Assembly (NCBI GenBank): GCA_029931535.1
Contig: JAQPZY010001581.1
Location: forward strand, 4,324,501 to 4,388,500
Direction of reading: 5' to 3'
DNA: 64,000 nt
Origin: Margaritifera margaritifera
Lineage: Eukaryota > Mollusca > Bivalvia > Unionida > Margaritiferidae
Part shown: in pieces, positions 1 to 9,482 of the stretch
Layout of the letters: each line of letters starts with the position of its first letter
Numbering within the stretch: position 1 is the first letter of the stretch
Made by a program: the position numbers and the translations under genes
Notes under the pieces: generated by a model
The model's database searches: none
Told to the model about the DNA's origin: nothing
The model's input: only the letters and a program-made list of their open reading frames with translations

Positions 1-133
1 GGCGAAGCTTTACGAGACAAACTGTGGTATATATACCTTACGATCGGATTGAAATGCATCGAAATGAACTACCAATCCAATCGTGCGTTACAAGCGGGTC
101 GGTTTTTCTTCCAATGGGAAGAGAGTAGGGGTA

Positions 134-155
134 TGACGTCATTTCGGGTATAAAG
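134..155 (+). promoter_or_regulatory. Left-end promoter: CRE/ATF palindrome plus TATA box
   Basis: A perfect TGACGTCA palindrome lies at 134-141 and a TATAAAG box at 149-155, 51 bp upstream of the ATG at 200. CRE/ATF sites bind CREB/ATF bZIP factors in animals. The right-end promoter has the same palindrome twice. Bases 1-133 upstream hold no gene I can support. Confidence 0.6.
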
Positions 156-199
156 GCATCACAGCGTTCGTTAGGATTTTACTTTTTTGGACAGCCTAA

Positions 200-820
200 A
201 TGGAGACTACCAAGACGACCAGCATGTATTGGAGTGAGCCTTCAATGTTTAATGCTGCTACTTTGTTGAACTTCCGGCCGGAAGACTTTAATTTAGATTT
301 TCTAAATCAAGATTTTGAGTCTGAGACTACTACTGCTACTGCTGCTACTGTTGTTGCTACACCAGTGATGGATGAATTTAAAAAGAAACAACAGGAAGAG
401 ATGGAAAATTTTTTAAAGAAACAACGAGAGGATGAAGAAATGTTTCTTCTTCAGCAGCAGAAAGAAGAAGAGAGAAGAAGAAAAAGTGAGGAAGAAATCA
501 GACAACAGTTAGAAGAGGAGGAGAAGGAAACAGCAAAGGAAGTCGTCAGTCCTGAAGAAAAAACGGTGAGTCTTTTAGAAGAGATATTATCAGAGTTGAA
601 ATATCTGAGGGAATTATACAAATATTCTTTGGCTCAACCACCTAAACGAAAAAGACCATCACGGGCTAAACATTCTAAACCTACCAGTTCTAGTGAGATG
701 CCACCACCACCACAAACACCACCAGTGACTACCAGCATAAGTAAAGCACCAGCAGTAGCAGCAGCAGGATTTGGATTGGGTCGTGGTAAAGGACTACGAC
801 AATTGAAGTTGATTATGTGA
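200..820 (+). CDS. Coiled-coil, NLS-bearing putative regulatory protein at the left end
   Basis: This is a 206-residue ORF whose family I do not recognise. It has a Ser/Thr/Asp-rich N-terminus (1-55), a long charged helix rich in Glu, Lys and Gln (about 58-145) that should form a coiled coil, a basic cluster PPKRKRPSR near 148-156 resembling a nuclear localisation signal, then a Pro/Ser/Thr-rich stretch and a Gly-rich basic tail. The start at 200 fits the TATA box at 149. A histone-type stem-loop follows 48 nt after the stop. The terminal position, CRE promoter and nuclear signal suggest an early regulatory protein. That role is inferred from position and composition, not homology. Confidence 0.7.
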   Translation: METTKTTSMYWSEPSMFNAATLLNFRPEDFNLDFLNQDFESETTTATAATVVATPVMDEFKKKQQEEMENFLKKQREDEEMFLLQQQKEEERRRKSEEEIRQQLEEEEKETAKEVVSPEEKTVSLLEEILSELKYLRELYKYSLAQPPKRKRPSRAKHSKPTSSSEMPPPPQTPPVTTSISKAPAVAAAGFGLGRGKGLRQLKLIM

Positions 821-867
821 ACTTTATAAGTTTGTTTTAACCAAACAACAAAAACAAACACCCCAAC

Positions 868-905
868 GGTCCTTATCAGGACCACCCAGATTTCTAGAAA
901 AGAAA
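868..905 (+). terminator. Histone-type mRNA 3' end: stem-loop plus downstream purine block
   Basis: GGTCCTTATCAGGACC (868-883) forms a perfect 6-bp stem with a 4-nt loop. It is preceded by CCAAC and followed by ACCCA, the layout of metazoan replication-dependent histone mRNA 3' ends (bound by SLBP). After 12 nt comes AGAAAAGAAA (896-905), resembling the histone downstream element that pairs with U7 snRNA. It lies 48 nt after the stop of the 200-820 gene. Related copies occur at 17,530 and 18,399. Such 3' ends are cleaved without polyadenylation. Use by this element is inferred. Confidence 0.65.
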
Positions 906-1121
906 TCAAATTGCCAAATCAAGTAAAACTTAAAAAATCCTATTGTGTTGTATATAAGTGTGAGTGCGTGGTGCGTGCATCTATACTCTAAAAACAAAAT
1001 AACACAAAAATCACTTACTTTTTTTCCAGTCTGGTGTATTCTGCCATTTATTTTACAAAATAATTCACCAATAACATATAACACCAAAAAAAAAAAAAAA
1101 AAAACAAAGTTCATTTTTTTT

Positions 1122-1667
1122 TCACTGTCTGTCTCTTTTGTTCTTCTTGAATTTCTTCTTCATAGGAATCCTGATCGTCACAGGAATCATATTTTCCTTT
1201 TCTTCTTCTTCATTCTCACTGTCTTCCATCCTTCTCACTCCCTTCTTACTTTTCTTGATGATATGTTCTTCTTCTTCTTCTAGGTTTGAAGATCCTTCTT
1301 CTTCCTCCCTCTCCTCTGGTAGATTTTCTTCTTTCTGAGGACACTCCGAAGACCAATGTTCTGGTCCTTTACAATGATAACAGATATCTTTTGTTTTGTC
1401 TCTCTTTTCTTTTTTTGGGTTTCGACGTTGTGGGCATTCTGGAGCCCAATGTCCTTTCTCTTGACAGATATAACAAGTATCTTGACTTTTATCTCTGTTT
1501 TGAGTTTATTGACGTTGTGGACATTCTGGAGCCCAATGACCTTTCTCTTGGCAGATATAACAAGTATCTTGACTTTTATCTCTCACTGTACTTCCTCGGG
1601 CTATATAATTCCAATAATACCAAGAAGGATGCATACCCTTTGGAATACGTCTTCTTGACTCTTCCAT
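1122..1667 (-). pseudogene. CCHC zinc-knuckle protein, minus strand, with in-frame TAA
   Basis: Read from the ATG at 1667, the minus strand encodes three CX2CX4HX4C knuckles: CYICQEKGHWAPEC twice, in near-identical repeats, then CYHCKGPEHWSSEC. They are followed by an acidic Glu-rich stretch and a basic C-terminus ending at the TGA at 1122-1124. A TAA at 1506-1508 stops the frame after codon 53, between knuckles 1 and 2, and the same frame continues. CCHC knuckles bind single-stranded nucleic acid, as in retroviral nucleocapsid and CNBP proteins. A minus-strand TATATAAAG at 1726-1734 lies upstream, and a minus-strand AATAAA (TTTATT at 1047-1052) lies downstream. The stop could be a mutation or an assembly error. 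Confidence 0.7.
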
Positions 1668-1725
1668 CTTTTACAGTTTGAAAGTTCAATCACCAAAGAC
1701 TGATTCTGAAGGTACGAAGCTCTCT

Positions 1726-1756
1726 CTTTATATACTCTCCTCTCTCTATATAAAGG
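1726..1756. promoter_or_regulatory. Divergent promoter with back-to-back TATA boxes
   Basis: A minus-strand TATATAAAG (1726-1734) and a plus-strand TATATAAAGG (1747-1756) lie 12 bp apart. They serve the zinc-knuckle gene (ATG at 1667, minus) and polB (ATG at 1799, plus). Confidence 0.6.
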
Positions 1757-1798
1757 TACCTGGGTGAAAACTGAATCAGTTTCAAAGTAAACTTTAAG

Positions 1799-4700
1799 AT
1801 GAAGAGATCACGCCCAAACCATGAGAAACCAGAAGAAGAAGAAGAAGAAGAACAAGAAGAAACAAAGAGGCCACGACGACGATTTTCCGTGCCACCTGAA
1901 ACACCATTAGATCAACTACTAGCTCAAGTCCATGCAAGTGACTTCGAAGAGGAGATGAGTGAACCTGAAACCTTACCACCTTCAAAATCACCCAAAACAA
2001 AATCCACCACTACCAACACCAGAACCCCAGGCCAAGAAACACAACCTAGTACTTTGGCTCCTCCTGAAAACTACTATCGGATTCGAGAAACTCAAAAAAT
2101 TACCTCTCGAAAATTTAGAACCACTGCATACACTCACACAGTTCACTTCAAAGACTTCAAGTCCGAAATACCTCCCGAGAAAGCGGCGGGGTTCATTAGC
2201 GATTTGTGGAGTTCTGTGTTACAGAACTTGAAACAACAATGTGGAGCCAAAGAAGATGATCGCTTGAGACTGGCCATCCATCATGACAATTTGAAGAGTC
2301 CTGTTTGGATCGAGTTCAGCACCCCGGCAGAATTAACGCCAGACAAAGTCATGTCCAAAATAGAACATGTACAACAATCCAACGACAAGTTTACCATCAC
2401 CGATGGAAAGGCCACACTCTACATGACACACGTTGCTCCTCCTCGAGGGAGCGGACGAAGCAGAAAACCGTTATTGGTGGACGATCTTCTTACTACCAAA
2501 CGCAGTGTCGTCCAAATTGACAATACTCAAGACCAGATGTGCTTGGCCTGAGCTATTGTGGTGGGGCGTACGTTTGCCAACAAGAACGAGAGTAAAGAAT
2601 GGAAAAAAGCCTGGATGAACATTCGACGATCACAAAGACCCTAACAACGAAAAGAAGCAGAACTCCTGTTACAACAAGCGGGGATCCCCAAAGAGACCGT
2701 GTGTGGCATTTCTCAAATGCAGAAACTTCAAGATGTTTTGGCTCCTCACTATACTTTGAAAGTACACCCTCAAGAAGTGCGCGGAGATATGGTGTTTCGA
2801 GGCCCCGATTTCCCCGAGGGAAAATACATTCATCTTTATCACCATCAAGAACATTTTGATACCATCACTAGTATTACCGGATTTTTGGGATACTCTTACT
2901 ACTGTGAGAAATGCAACTATGGGTTTAATAGTCGAGAGCAACACATTCATTGTGGTCAGAGATGTCGGGGTTGTTTAGCAGACCAACCATGCCTTCCTGA
3001 ACAACAACAAAATCACGTTCATTGTGAAACCTGTCGACGAAGTTTTGTCAGTCCTTCTTGTTACCAACAGCATCGCAAGACACAAGGTCACCAACAAAAA
3101 TGTGCTTGCGACTTATTGAAATTGTGTTCTATGTGTGGACAGCTAATTCGAACCAACAATACCAAGAGACACGTTTGTGCTGGCAAGAAAAAATGTTCTA
3201 TTTGTCATCAGATTGTCGATTTTGATCATCGATGTTTTATTCAAAAGTTTGACAAGACAGAGAAGAAAGAAATAAAGAAGAACAAGAACCAAGTAGATTT
3301 CATCTTCTTTGATTTTGAATGCATGCAAGAAACAGGCATTCACATTCCTAATTTTTGTGTGGCCCATCGGGCTTGTGATCAGTGCATTCAAGAATCGATT
3401 CATTTTCACTGTCCTCATTGTAGTCGAATTCCAGGAGGACGTGAAAAAATCTTTCGTGGAGTTAACACTTTGTCTGAGTTTGCTGAATGGGTTTTAGACA
3501 CTACCACCCACGACAGTTGGAGCGAAGAAGACATTCAACGTTATGGAGATTGTCATCGGTATGCCACCGTCATAGCTCACAATTTTTCGGGATACGATGG
3601 AGAGTTTTTACTAAATTATTATTTGAACCATGGGACCGAACGCCCTGAAGTCACCATGAACGGAAAAAAGCTCATCTACATGAAAGTAGGACAAGTACAG
3701 TTTAAAGATTCTATGAGTTATTTGGCCATGCCTTTGAGTCGCATGCCAAAAACGTTTGGTATGACAGAAATAGCTAAAGGCTACTTTCCTCACTTCTTCA
3801 ACCCGGAAGCTAATAAACATGCTGTCCTACCTCATTTGCCTGACCTTCATGATTACGACCCCGACGGAATGCGCCCCGAACAGCGAGAAGCTTTTCACAC
3901 TTGGTACCGCGCTCACCAGACCGATCCATTTGACTTTCAAGAAGAGATGCTCAAATATTGTCGATCTGATGTGGATATTTTAAGACGTTGTTGTGGAAAG
4001 TTTCGAGAGTTATTTCTCGATCACGGAGAGGTCGATCTTTTGAAAGATGCAGCCACCTTACCTAAAGCCTGTTCCTTAGTCTACAGGCAAAATTTCATGC
4101 CCGAGAACCAACTGGCCATCATCGACTCCAACATGTCTCTCTTTGCTAGTCGTCAATATTCGGTCAAAGCTTTACGTTGGTTTCATTACTTGTGTCAAAA
4201 AGAAGACAAATGGATACAACATGCTAGAAACGGAGGAGGAGAAAAGAAGATTGGAGGTTATTCCGTGGATGGATTTGATTTAGAAAACCCACACACAGTA
4301 TACGAGTTTCAGGGTTGCTTGTTTCACGGATGCCTAACTTGTTATCCTGATCGAGAGATGAAAAGTCCTTATTCAGATTCTACCATGGAACAGTTATACG
4401 AACAGACTTGCCAACGACGACTCAAGTTAGAAAGTCAAGGATACCAAGTGGTAGAAATGTGGGAGCACGAGTACGATCGACGTTTGAAAACCGATCCTGA
4501 ATTTAAGAACATTACTCAAAGTTACGACGTGGCCAACATCGAACCTTTAGATCCGCGCCACAGTTTATTTGGAGGACGAACCAATGCCACTCGCTTGCTG
4601 TACGACGTGAATGAATCCCAAGGAGAAGAAATCAAATACATCGACGTGTCTTTTTTGTATCCTTGGGTGTGTAAATATGCTCGTTTTCCCACCGGTCACC

Positions 4701-5985
4701 CTGAAATTTTGACAGAACACATTGACGTGGAACACATTCGTCAATACGAAGGATTAATTAAATGTAAAGTCTTACCTCCGACAAACTTGTACCATCCCAT
4801 CTTACCTCACCATTGCCGAACGTGTGCTGAAACGTGCAACCAAGATCATCCCTGTCACCACACGAAGGAAGAACGGTCTTTGACAGGAACGTGGGTTAGC
4901 GCCGAATTGTTTCGGGCACTGGATCGTGGATACCGTTTGTTGAAAGTGTACGAAATCTGGACCTTTCCAACTACAGCCCAATACCAAAAAGACGACGCCA
5001 CCAATCATCCAGGCATTTTCTCAGGGTACGTCAATCAGTTTTTAAAACTGAAACAAGAAGCTAGTGGTTATCCTTCGTGGTGTCAGACTCCCGAAGACCA
5101 AGAACGATTCAAAGAAGGGTACCGTAACATCGAAGGCATCACTTTGGAAGAGGTGGAAAAAAATGAAGGAAAAAGATCGTTTGCCAAAGTGATGCTCAAT
5201 TGCTTGTGGGGAAAAATGGCCCAACGTACGATCTTACCCAAAACGGAATACGTCACCGATCCTTATCGTTACTTTCAACTAGTGGACGACAAAAGTATAC
5301 TAGTCAAACACATCGAAATCGTTCGCGATGATTTGATCATAGTCAATTTCGAAGAAGAACCCAAGTTTGTCAAACCTGACAAGTTTAGCAACGTAGTCAT
5401 TGCCGCTTACGTGACCGCTCATGCTCGTTTGAAATTGTACGACGAAGCGTTAGAAGTCTTGGGAGATCGTGTCCTGTACTTTGATACTGACAGTTGCATC
5501 TACATTCATCGACCCGGTTGCCCCCACCCTACCATTCAAGGAGATCGTTTAGGAGCCTGGACAGACGAGCACCCTCAAGACACCATTCTGAGTTTTGCCA
5601 GCGGTGGCCCTAAAAATTATGGGTACCGATACCGAGACCCGCAAGGCCAACTTCACACCTCCTGTAAAGTCAAAGGCTTGACTCTGAACTATCGAACTAA
5701 CCAAGTGGTCAACTTTGAGGTTTTAAAAATGCTTTACTGTCTGGACAAGTGGAAGACTTTCAAGTACCCACGTTAGAACCTCACAAGATTGTACGACTAC
5801 CTAATCATCAAATCGTTACTCGACCTGTTCAAAAAGTGTACCGCATCGTGTACCAAAAACGAGTGAGACTTCCAGATCACACAACTTTGCCTTACGGACA
5901 CGCTGCTTTGGAGTATAAAAAAGGAAACCCTCTTGAACAGAAAAAAAGACAACACCAAGATGACTTCAACATTTGCCTTGCCTGA
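1799..5985 (+). pseudogene. polB: Protein-primed family B DNA polymerase (two nonsense codons, one frameshift)
   Basis: One reading frame runs from 1799 to 5776, interrupted by TGA at 2549-2551 and TAA at 2642-2644. A frameshift near 5725-5745 moves the C-terminal segment to another frame, which ends at 5985. Domains in order: a charged N-terminus; a Cys/His-rich putative zinc region (about 2890-3245); 3'-5' exonuclease motifs FFDFE (about 3305), AHNFSGYDGEFL (about 3580) and YCRSDVD (about 3956); and polymerase motifs DVSFLYP (about 4645), KVMLNCLWGK (about 5187) and YFDTDS (about 5480). The exonuclease Asp/Glu and the DTDS metal-binding residues are present. The enzyme would replicate linear element DNA from a terminal protein. 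The ATG at 1799 lies 52 bp after a TATA box. The lesions should abolish full-length product. Confidence 0.92.
5914..5924 (+). promoter_or_regulatory. TATA box of first BIR gene, inside the 3' end of polB
   Basis: TATAAAAAAGG lies 46 bp upstream of the ATG at 5960. The flanking bases resemble those of the box at 6330-6340, suggesting the promoter was duplicated with the BIR gene. Confidence 0.5.
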
Positions 5986-6443
5986 CTATTGTGAGTGTGC
6001 CAGTCGCTTGAAGACGTTCAAAAATTGGCCTAAACACATGCCTGACTATTGTTATTGTCCTCATCGATGGAGCACATTCAAAAAAGGAAAAAAAAAAAAA
6101 CGTAGGAAAAAATGGATTACCTACTTCCCACTCTTTAGCTAGAGCAGGATTTGTTTACTTTGGACAGGAAACCAAAGTACAGTGTTTTAGTTGTGGTGTC
6201 ACTATTCGTATGGATTGTAAGAATTCAGCTCTCCTGGAACATGTCAGATGGTCACCAAACTGTGCTTACCTTTCTTTGGCGTTTCCACGGATCACATTAC
6301 AATACTTTACGGATGGTACAGTGGACAGGTATAAAAAAGGAACCCCTTCCAAGCCTAGCCCTTCATTCAGACTTTCAACGTTGACCGAGCAAGAAGAGAA
6401 GAAAAAAAAAGAAGATGAGTCATTTTGTCATCCTTCCACATAA
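5960..6443 (+). pseudogene. BIR-domain (IAP-like) gene, first copy, broken
   Basis: The ATG at 5960 opens a frame with the BIR N-terminal helix signature SRLKTF. The rest of the BIR core, LARAGFVYFG followed by QCFSCG and EHVRWSPNC, lies in a different frame (about 6135-6270) after long poly-A tracts near 6080-6115, where the frame is lost. The zinc ligands CX2C and HX6C are present, but the Trp in the loop before the His helix, found in the second copy, is missing (IRMDCKNS instead). BIR proteins of the IAP family bind caspases or their activators and restrain apoptosis. This copy looks like a decayed duplicate of the next gene. Confidence 0.7.
6330..6340 (+). promoter_or_regulatory. TATA box upstream of second BIR gene
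   Basis: TATAAAAAAGG lies 75 bp before the ATG at 6415 and has the same flanking GGAA-C-rich context as the box at 5914-5924. Confidence 0.45.
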
Positions 6444-7083
6444 CTACAATAAGAGTACTCAAACTACCACCCACCCACCATTACCAAGGGAGAAATCAAG
6501 TGGGGGTGTGAACTCCAAGTACCATCATCACGACTTGGAGTGTGATGCAGTACCATGCGACGAGACGGATTCCGTACGGTTTGGCATCCCCGATTCACAC
6601 GTTCAAACGGATTCCGTATGTTGTAACATCTTGGATTCAGGATCCTCTGGAAGTCTCACTCATCGACAACCCTCTAAAGATGCAGTACGACCTTTATGTT
6701 TTAGTGGAAATACTAAAGGTACCTGTATTGACCATAACGACAACAAGGGAATAGGTATTGATAAATATTCGCATGTCAGAATACCTGTGACTTTGCCTGG
6801 TTATTCCAAGTATGAAAGTCGACTCAAGACGTTCCAAGACAAGTGGCCAAAATATCTACAAGGACCTAAACCCGAAGCTTTAGCCAGATCTGGATTTAAA
6901 TACGTGGGAGAAGGAGATAAAGTTCAATGTTACAGTTGCGGTGTGAAACTTCACCAATGGGAGCCTACCGACTCAGCTTACATTGAACATGCCAGATGGT
7001 CTCCGCACTGTCAATTCTTACCTTTAGTAGCCTTAGAAGAGTACGGGTACGATGAGCCAGATGCCAAACATAATAAGAAGTAG
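6415..7083 (+). CDS. BIR-domain (IAP-like) protein, second copy, intact
   Basis: A 222-residue ORF with a low-complexity N-terminal half (His, Asp and Ser rich, with a repeated TDSVR/TDSVC motif near 50-75) and one complete BIR domain at about 128-210. BIR landmarks are SRLKTF, LARSGFKYVG, CX2C in QCYSCG, the Trp of HQWEP and HX6C in EHARWSPHC, so zinc ligands and fold residues are retained. No RING domain follows, so it is not a full E3-type IAP. It probably acts in the host cytosol as an apoptosis modulator, inferred from the family. It lies 16 bp upstream of the next gene. Confidence 0.85.
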   Translation: MSHFVILPHNYNKSTQTTTHPPLPREKSSGGVNSKYHHHDLECDAVPCDETDSVRFGIPDSHVQTDSVCCNILDSGSSGSLTHRQPSKDAVRPLCFSGNTKGTCIDHNDNKGIGIDKYSHVRIPVTLPGYSKYESRLKTFQDKWPKYLQGPKPEALARSGFKYVGEGDKVQCYSCGVKLHQWEPTDSAYIEHARWSPHCQFLPLVALEEYGYDEPDAKHNKK

Positions 7084-7098
7084 TTTTTTAAAAATTCC

Positions 7099-7701
7099 AT
7101 GTCGGAGGAGAATAATTCTTTAGAAGAATACATTGGTGGTTTACCATTAGAGTTGCAAGAACACATTTTTCAGTATATACCTAGCTTAGAAGATCGTATT
7201 CGTGACTTGCCTTTGAAGTTGCGAAAACGCATTTACGATGAGTTTGTCCAGATTCAAGTGAAACGCAAACTTCAATTCATTCCTCGATTTGCGTACTACC
7301 GTGACTTTCGACATATCAGAAGTCTGATTTTGAAGAAAAACTATCACGAGTATCGTGAAGAACACAAAAGAGAGTTACTTCTTTCCAAGTCGGAAACTTT
7401 ACCAGAGTACATTCGTGGCTTGCCTTTGGAAGTGCGCCAAATGATTTACCGAGAGTTTGTCAAGATCCAAGTGAAACGTAAACTCAAAGTCATTTCTCGA
7501 GCTGTACGATATGCTTACTTCCAAAGTATAAGAAGACTGATTCTGGGAAACATATATTGCAATAGCTACGTTCACGGAGACTTTCTCAAAAGGTACCATC
7601 CTTGGGAGCCTGGCTATAAAAACATGCCACCCAAGATACCTACCTTAGCCATCTCACCCTATCATGTACCGGTATGTCTGAGCTCTACTCGTCACTCGTG
7701 A
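7099..7701 (+). CDS. Internally repeated F-box-like protein
   Basis: A 200-residue ORF built on an internal duplication of about 50 residues: LPLKLRKRIYDEFVQIQVKR (about 37-56) recurs as LPLEVRQMIYREFVKIQVKR (about 110-129), each followed by a basic helix ending in an RxLIL motif. A third, shorter start, LPLELQEHIFQYI, is at 15-27. The LPxE(L/V)xxxI(F/Y) pattern resembles the first helix of F-box or SOCS-box domains, which recruit ubiquitin ligases. The match is short and the function is a guess. The C-terminus overlaps the next ORF by 28 bp in another frame. Confidence 0.6.
   Translation: MSEENNSLEEYIGGLPLELQEHIFQYIPSLEDRIRDLPLKLRKRIYDEFVQIQVKRKLQFIPRFAYYRDFRHIRSLILKKNYHEYREEHKRELLLSKSETLPEYIRGLPLEVRQMIYREFVKIQVKRKLKVISRAVRYAYFQSIRRLILGNIYCNSYVHGDFLKRYHPWEPGYKNMPPKIPTLAISPYHVPVCLSSTRHS
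7615..7622 (+). promoter_or_regulatory. TATA box upstream of 7674 gene
   Basis: TATAAAAA lies inside the 3' end of the 7099 gene, 59 bp before the ATG at 7674. Confidence 0.4.
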
Positions 7702-8599
7702 AACGGATTCCGTGGAAGGAAGTCAACGATCGTGTTCAGACCTTAGAGGATTATAAAGACTTGATACAAGAACTGTTTCCTTTGAATTTTGGACGTTATG
7801 CAGTGTGTGTCTTAGTGACTGCTTATCTTGGAATTCGCTTTCCAGGACATTCGTTGTGGAATATTTTTGAGGACCAGTGTTTACCTTGGATTATTTTGGA
7901 GGACCCGTGGTTGTTTTGGACTAATTTATTGAGTTCAAAAAAACAATATGACCCTTTGTTCTTCTTTGGTCTTAGTAGAAGAAGAAGACTATAAAAACTT
8001 AATTTTATCAGTACACGAAAGACAAATTGTACTTAAAGCGTTGAGAGTGGTAATGAAAATCAGTGAGGAACCTCCATGTGAAGAAGACATTCGTCACACT
8101 TTATCTGTCTATAAAACATTTCAAGAAGTGTGTTTTGCTAGTGAGTTACACCAACAACTTTTCAATTGGAAAGATGTACGTCCCTGGAGAAACCTTGGTT
8201 TCCAATCTTGGCTACAAGAAGTGGTCCAGTTTGCCAAAGATTTGGCAACATGTCCATAAGAGTCTAAAAGTGAAAAAATGGGAACCTCAATGGGAAACCC
8301 TGAAAGAAGAACCTGACACCACAGAAAAAGATGGCCACACCACCGTTGTCCAAATACAACAACCAACCCCTGAGGAACACAACCCTTCCTTACCGCCGCC
8401 GTCAGAGCATTCTTCTACCAAAACAAAGACGACCAGAAGATTGTCACCCCAAGCAGTGCCTAGACCTTCCATTTTTTCTAGGACACCAAAATGTTGTACA
8501 TTGACTTGTTTATATGACACTTTGATTCTTTTAGTGGGAGCCTTAATTGTGTACCTGATCATTTTACTTTGCTATTTTATCACTCGTTCGCTTTCATGA
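7674..8599 (+). pseudogene. Accessory protein with C-terminal membrane anchor, apparently split by frameshifts
   Basis: Three successive open frames cover this stretch: 7674-7994, about 7948-8259 and about 8235-8599. The first switch is near the A-run at 7937-7943, the second near 8240-8260. The pieces are an N-terminal helical region with a hydrophobic helix (RYAVCVLVTAYLGIRF), a middle helical region with Trp-rich PWRNLGFQSW, and a Pro/Thr-rich linker ending in a strong membrane helix (about 8515-8585). A helical body with a C-terminal anchor next to a BIR gene is reminiscent of Bcl-2-type apoptosis regulators, but I see no clear BH motif. These could also be two or three overlapping genes. 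Confidence 0.45.
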
Positions 8600-8675
8600 C
8601 TTGTAAAATATGTTTTTTTTTGTTGTGTTGGTTGTTTTGTTTTTTTTTAAAAAAAAATAAACGTGTATGAAAACG

Positions 8676-8682
8676 TATAAAA
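8676..8682 (+). promoter_or_regulatory. TATA box of ATPase gene
   Basis: TATAAAA lies 54 bp before the ATG at 8730. This spacing favours 8730 over the upstream in-frame ATGs at 8667 and 8682, since one precedes and one overlaps the box. Confidence 0.5.
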
Positions 8683-8729
8683 TGTCTTGGGTCTTTTGTC
8701 TTCTTCTCAAAAATATTCTTACCTCAGTC

Positions 8730-9482
8730 ATGGCTACATCATCTTCTTCTACCTCGTCTACCTCTTCTGCTACTGTCGTCAAAGTGATTGACGAAAAGTT
8801 AGATCGCCAAAGTTGGAACGCTTTGTATCTGCGCCATCCATTTAACATGTTGATTGCTGGACCTAGTGGTTCAGGTAAAACCGAATTTGTCAAACGTTTG
8901 ATCGAACACAAAGGTGATTTGTTCGATCGTCCACCTCAACGTATCGTGTGGTGTTACAAAGAGTGGCAACCGTCTTACACGTTATTGAAAGAAAGTCAAG
9001 GAGAAACCATTTCATTTGTGGATGGTATTCCTCACGAAGACGATGGAATCGTGTCTGACGTGAGTCAAACCCATTTGGTTATTTTTGATGACATGTTAGG
9101 AGAAGACGAAGAAGAAATTAAACTTTGGTTTACACGAAAAGGACACCATCGTAGTGCTAGTATTGTCTACATTACTCAAAATTTATTTCAACAAAGTAAA
9201 GCCCATCGGACCATCAGTCTGAACGCTCATTACGTGGTCTTGTTTAAAAGCCCCAGAGACAAATCTCAAGTACAAGTGTTAGCCAAACAGTTAGGGGCTC
9301 CTTGGCTCAATTATGCGTACGACGATGCCACTCAAACCCCTCACGAGTATTTATTCATCGACTTAAAACCCACCACTCCTGACTATTTGAGATTTCGTGC
9401 CCAATTGTTTCACCCTTGGGGTCAAGAAGGGGGTCCTGTCATTTACACGTCCCCTTCAGCCAATTTTTTAAAAAAACTATAA
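8730..9482 (+). CDS. Genome-packaging ATPase (A32/FtsK-HerA type)
   Basis: A 250-residue ORF from the ATG at 8730. The N-terminus is Ser/Thr-rich. Walker A is GPSGSGKT (44-51) and Walker B is THLVIFDDM (about 114-122), with Asp120/Asp121. YITQNLF follows as the likely sensor-like strand. The family powers packaging of DNA into capsids in poxviruses, Polintons and related double jelly-roll viruses. Length is normal for Polintons and the frame is intact. The stop codon overlaps the TATA box of the next gene (9478-9485). Upstream in-frame Met codons at 8667 and 8682 are less likely because of the TATA position. Confidence 0.92.
   Translation: MATSSSSTSSTSSATVVKVIDEKLDRQSWNALYLRHPFNMLIAGPSGSGKTEFVKRLIEHKGDLFDRPPQRIVWCYKEWQPSYTLLKESQGETISFVDGIPHEDDGIVSDVSQTHLVIFDDMLGEDEEEIKLWFTRKGHHRSASIVYITQNLFQQSKAHRTISLNAHYVVLFKSPRDKSQVQVLAKQLGAPWLNYAYDDATQTPHEYLFIDLKPTTPDYLRFRAQLFHPWGQEGGPVIYTSPSANFLKKL

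Noticed and set aside
945..1681. Plus-strand ORFs over the zinc-knuckle gene
   Set aside because: Their residues are shadows of the minus-strand CCHC gene and of T-rich sequence; no motif supports them.
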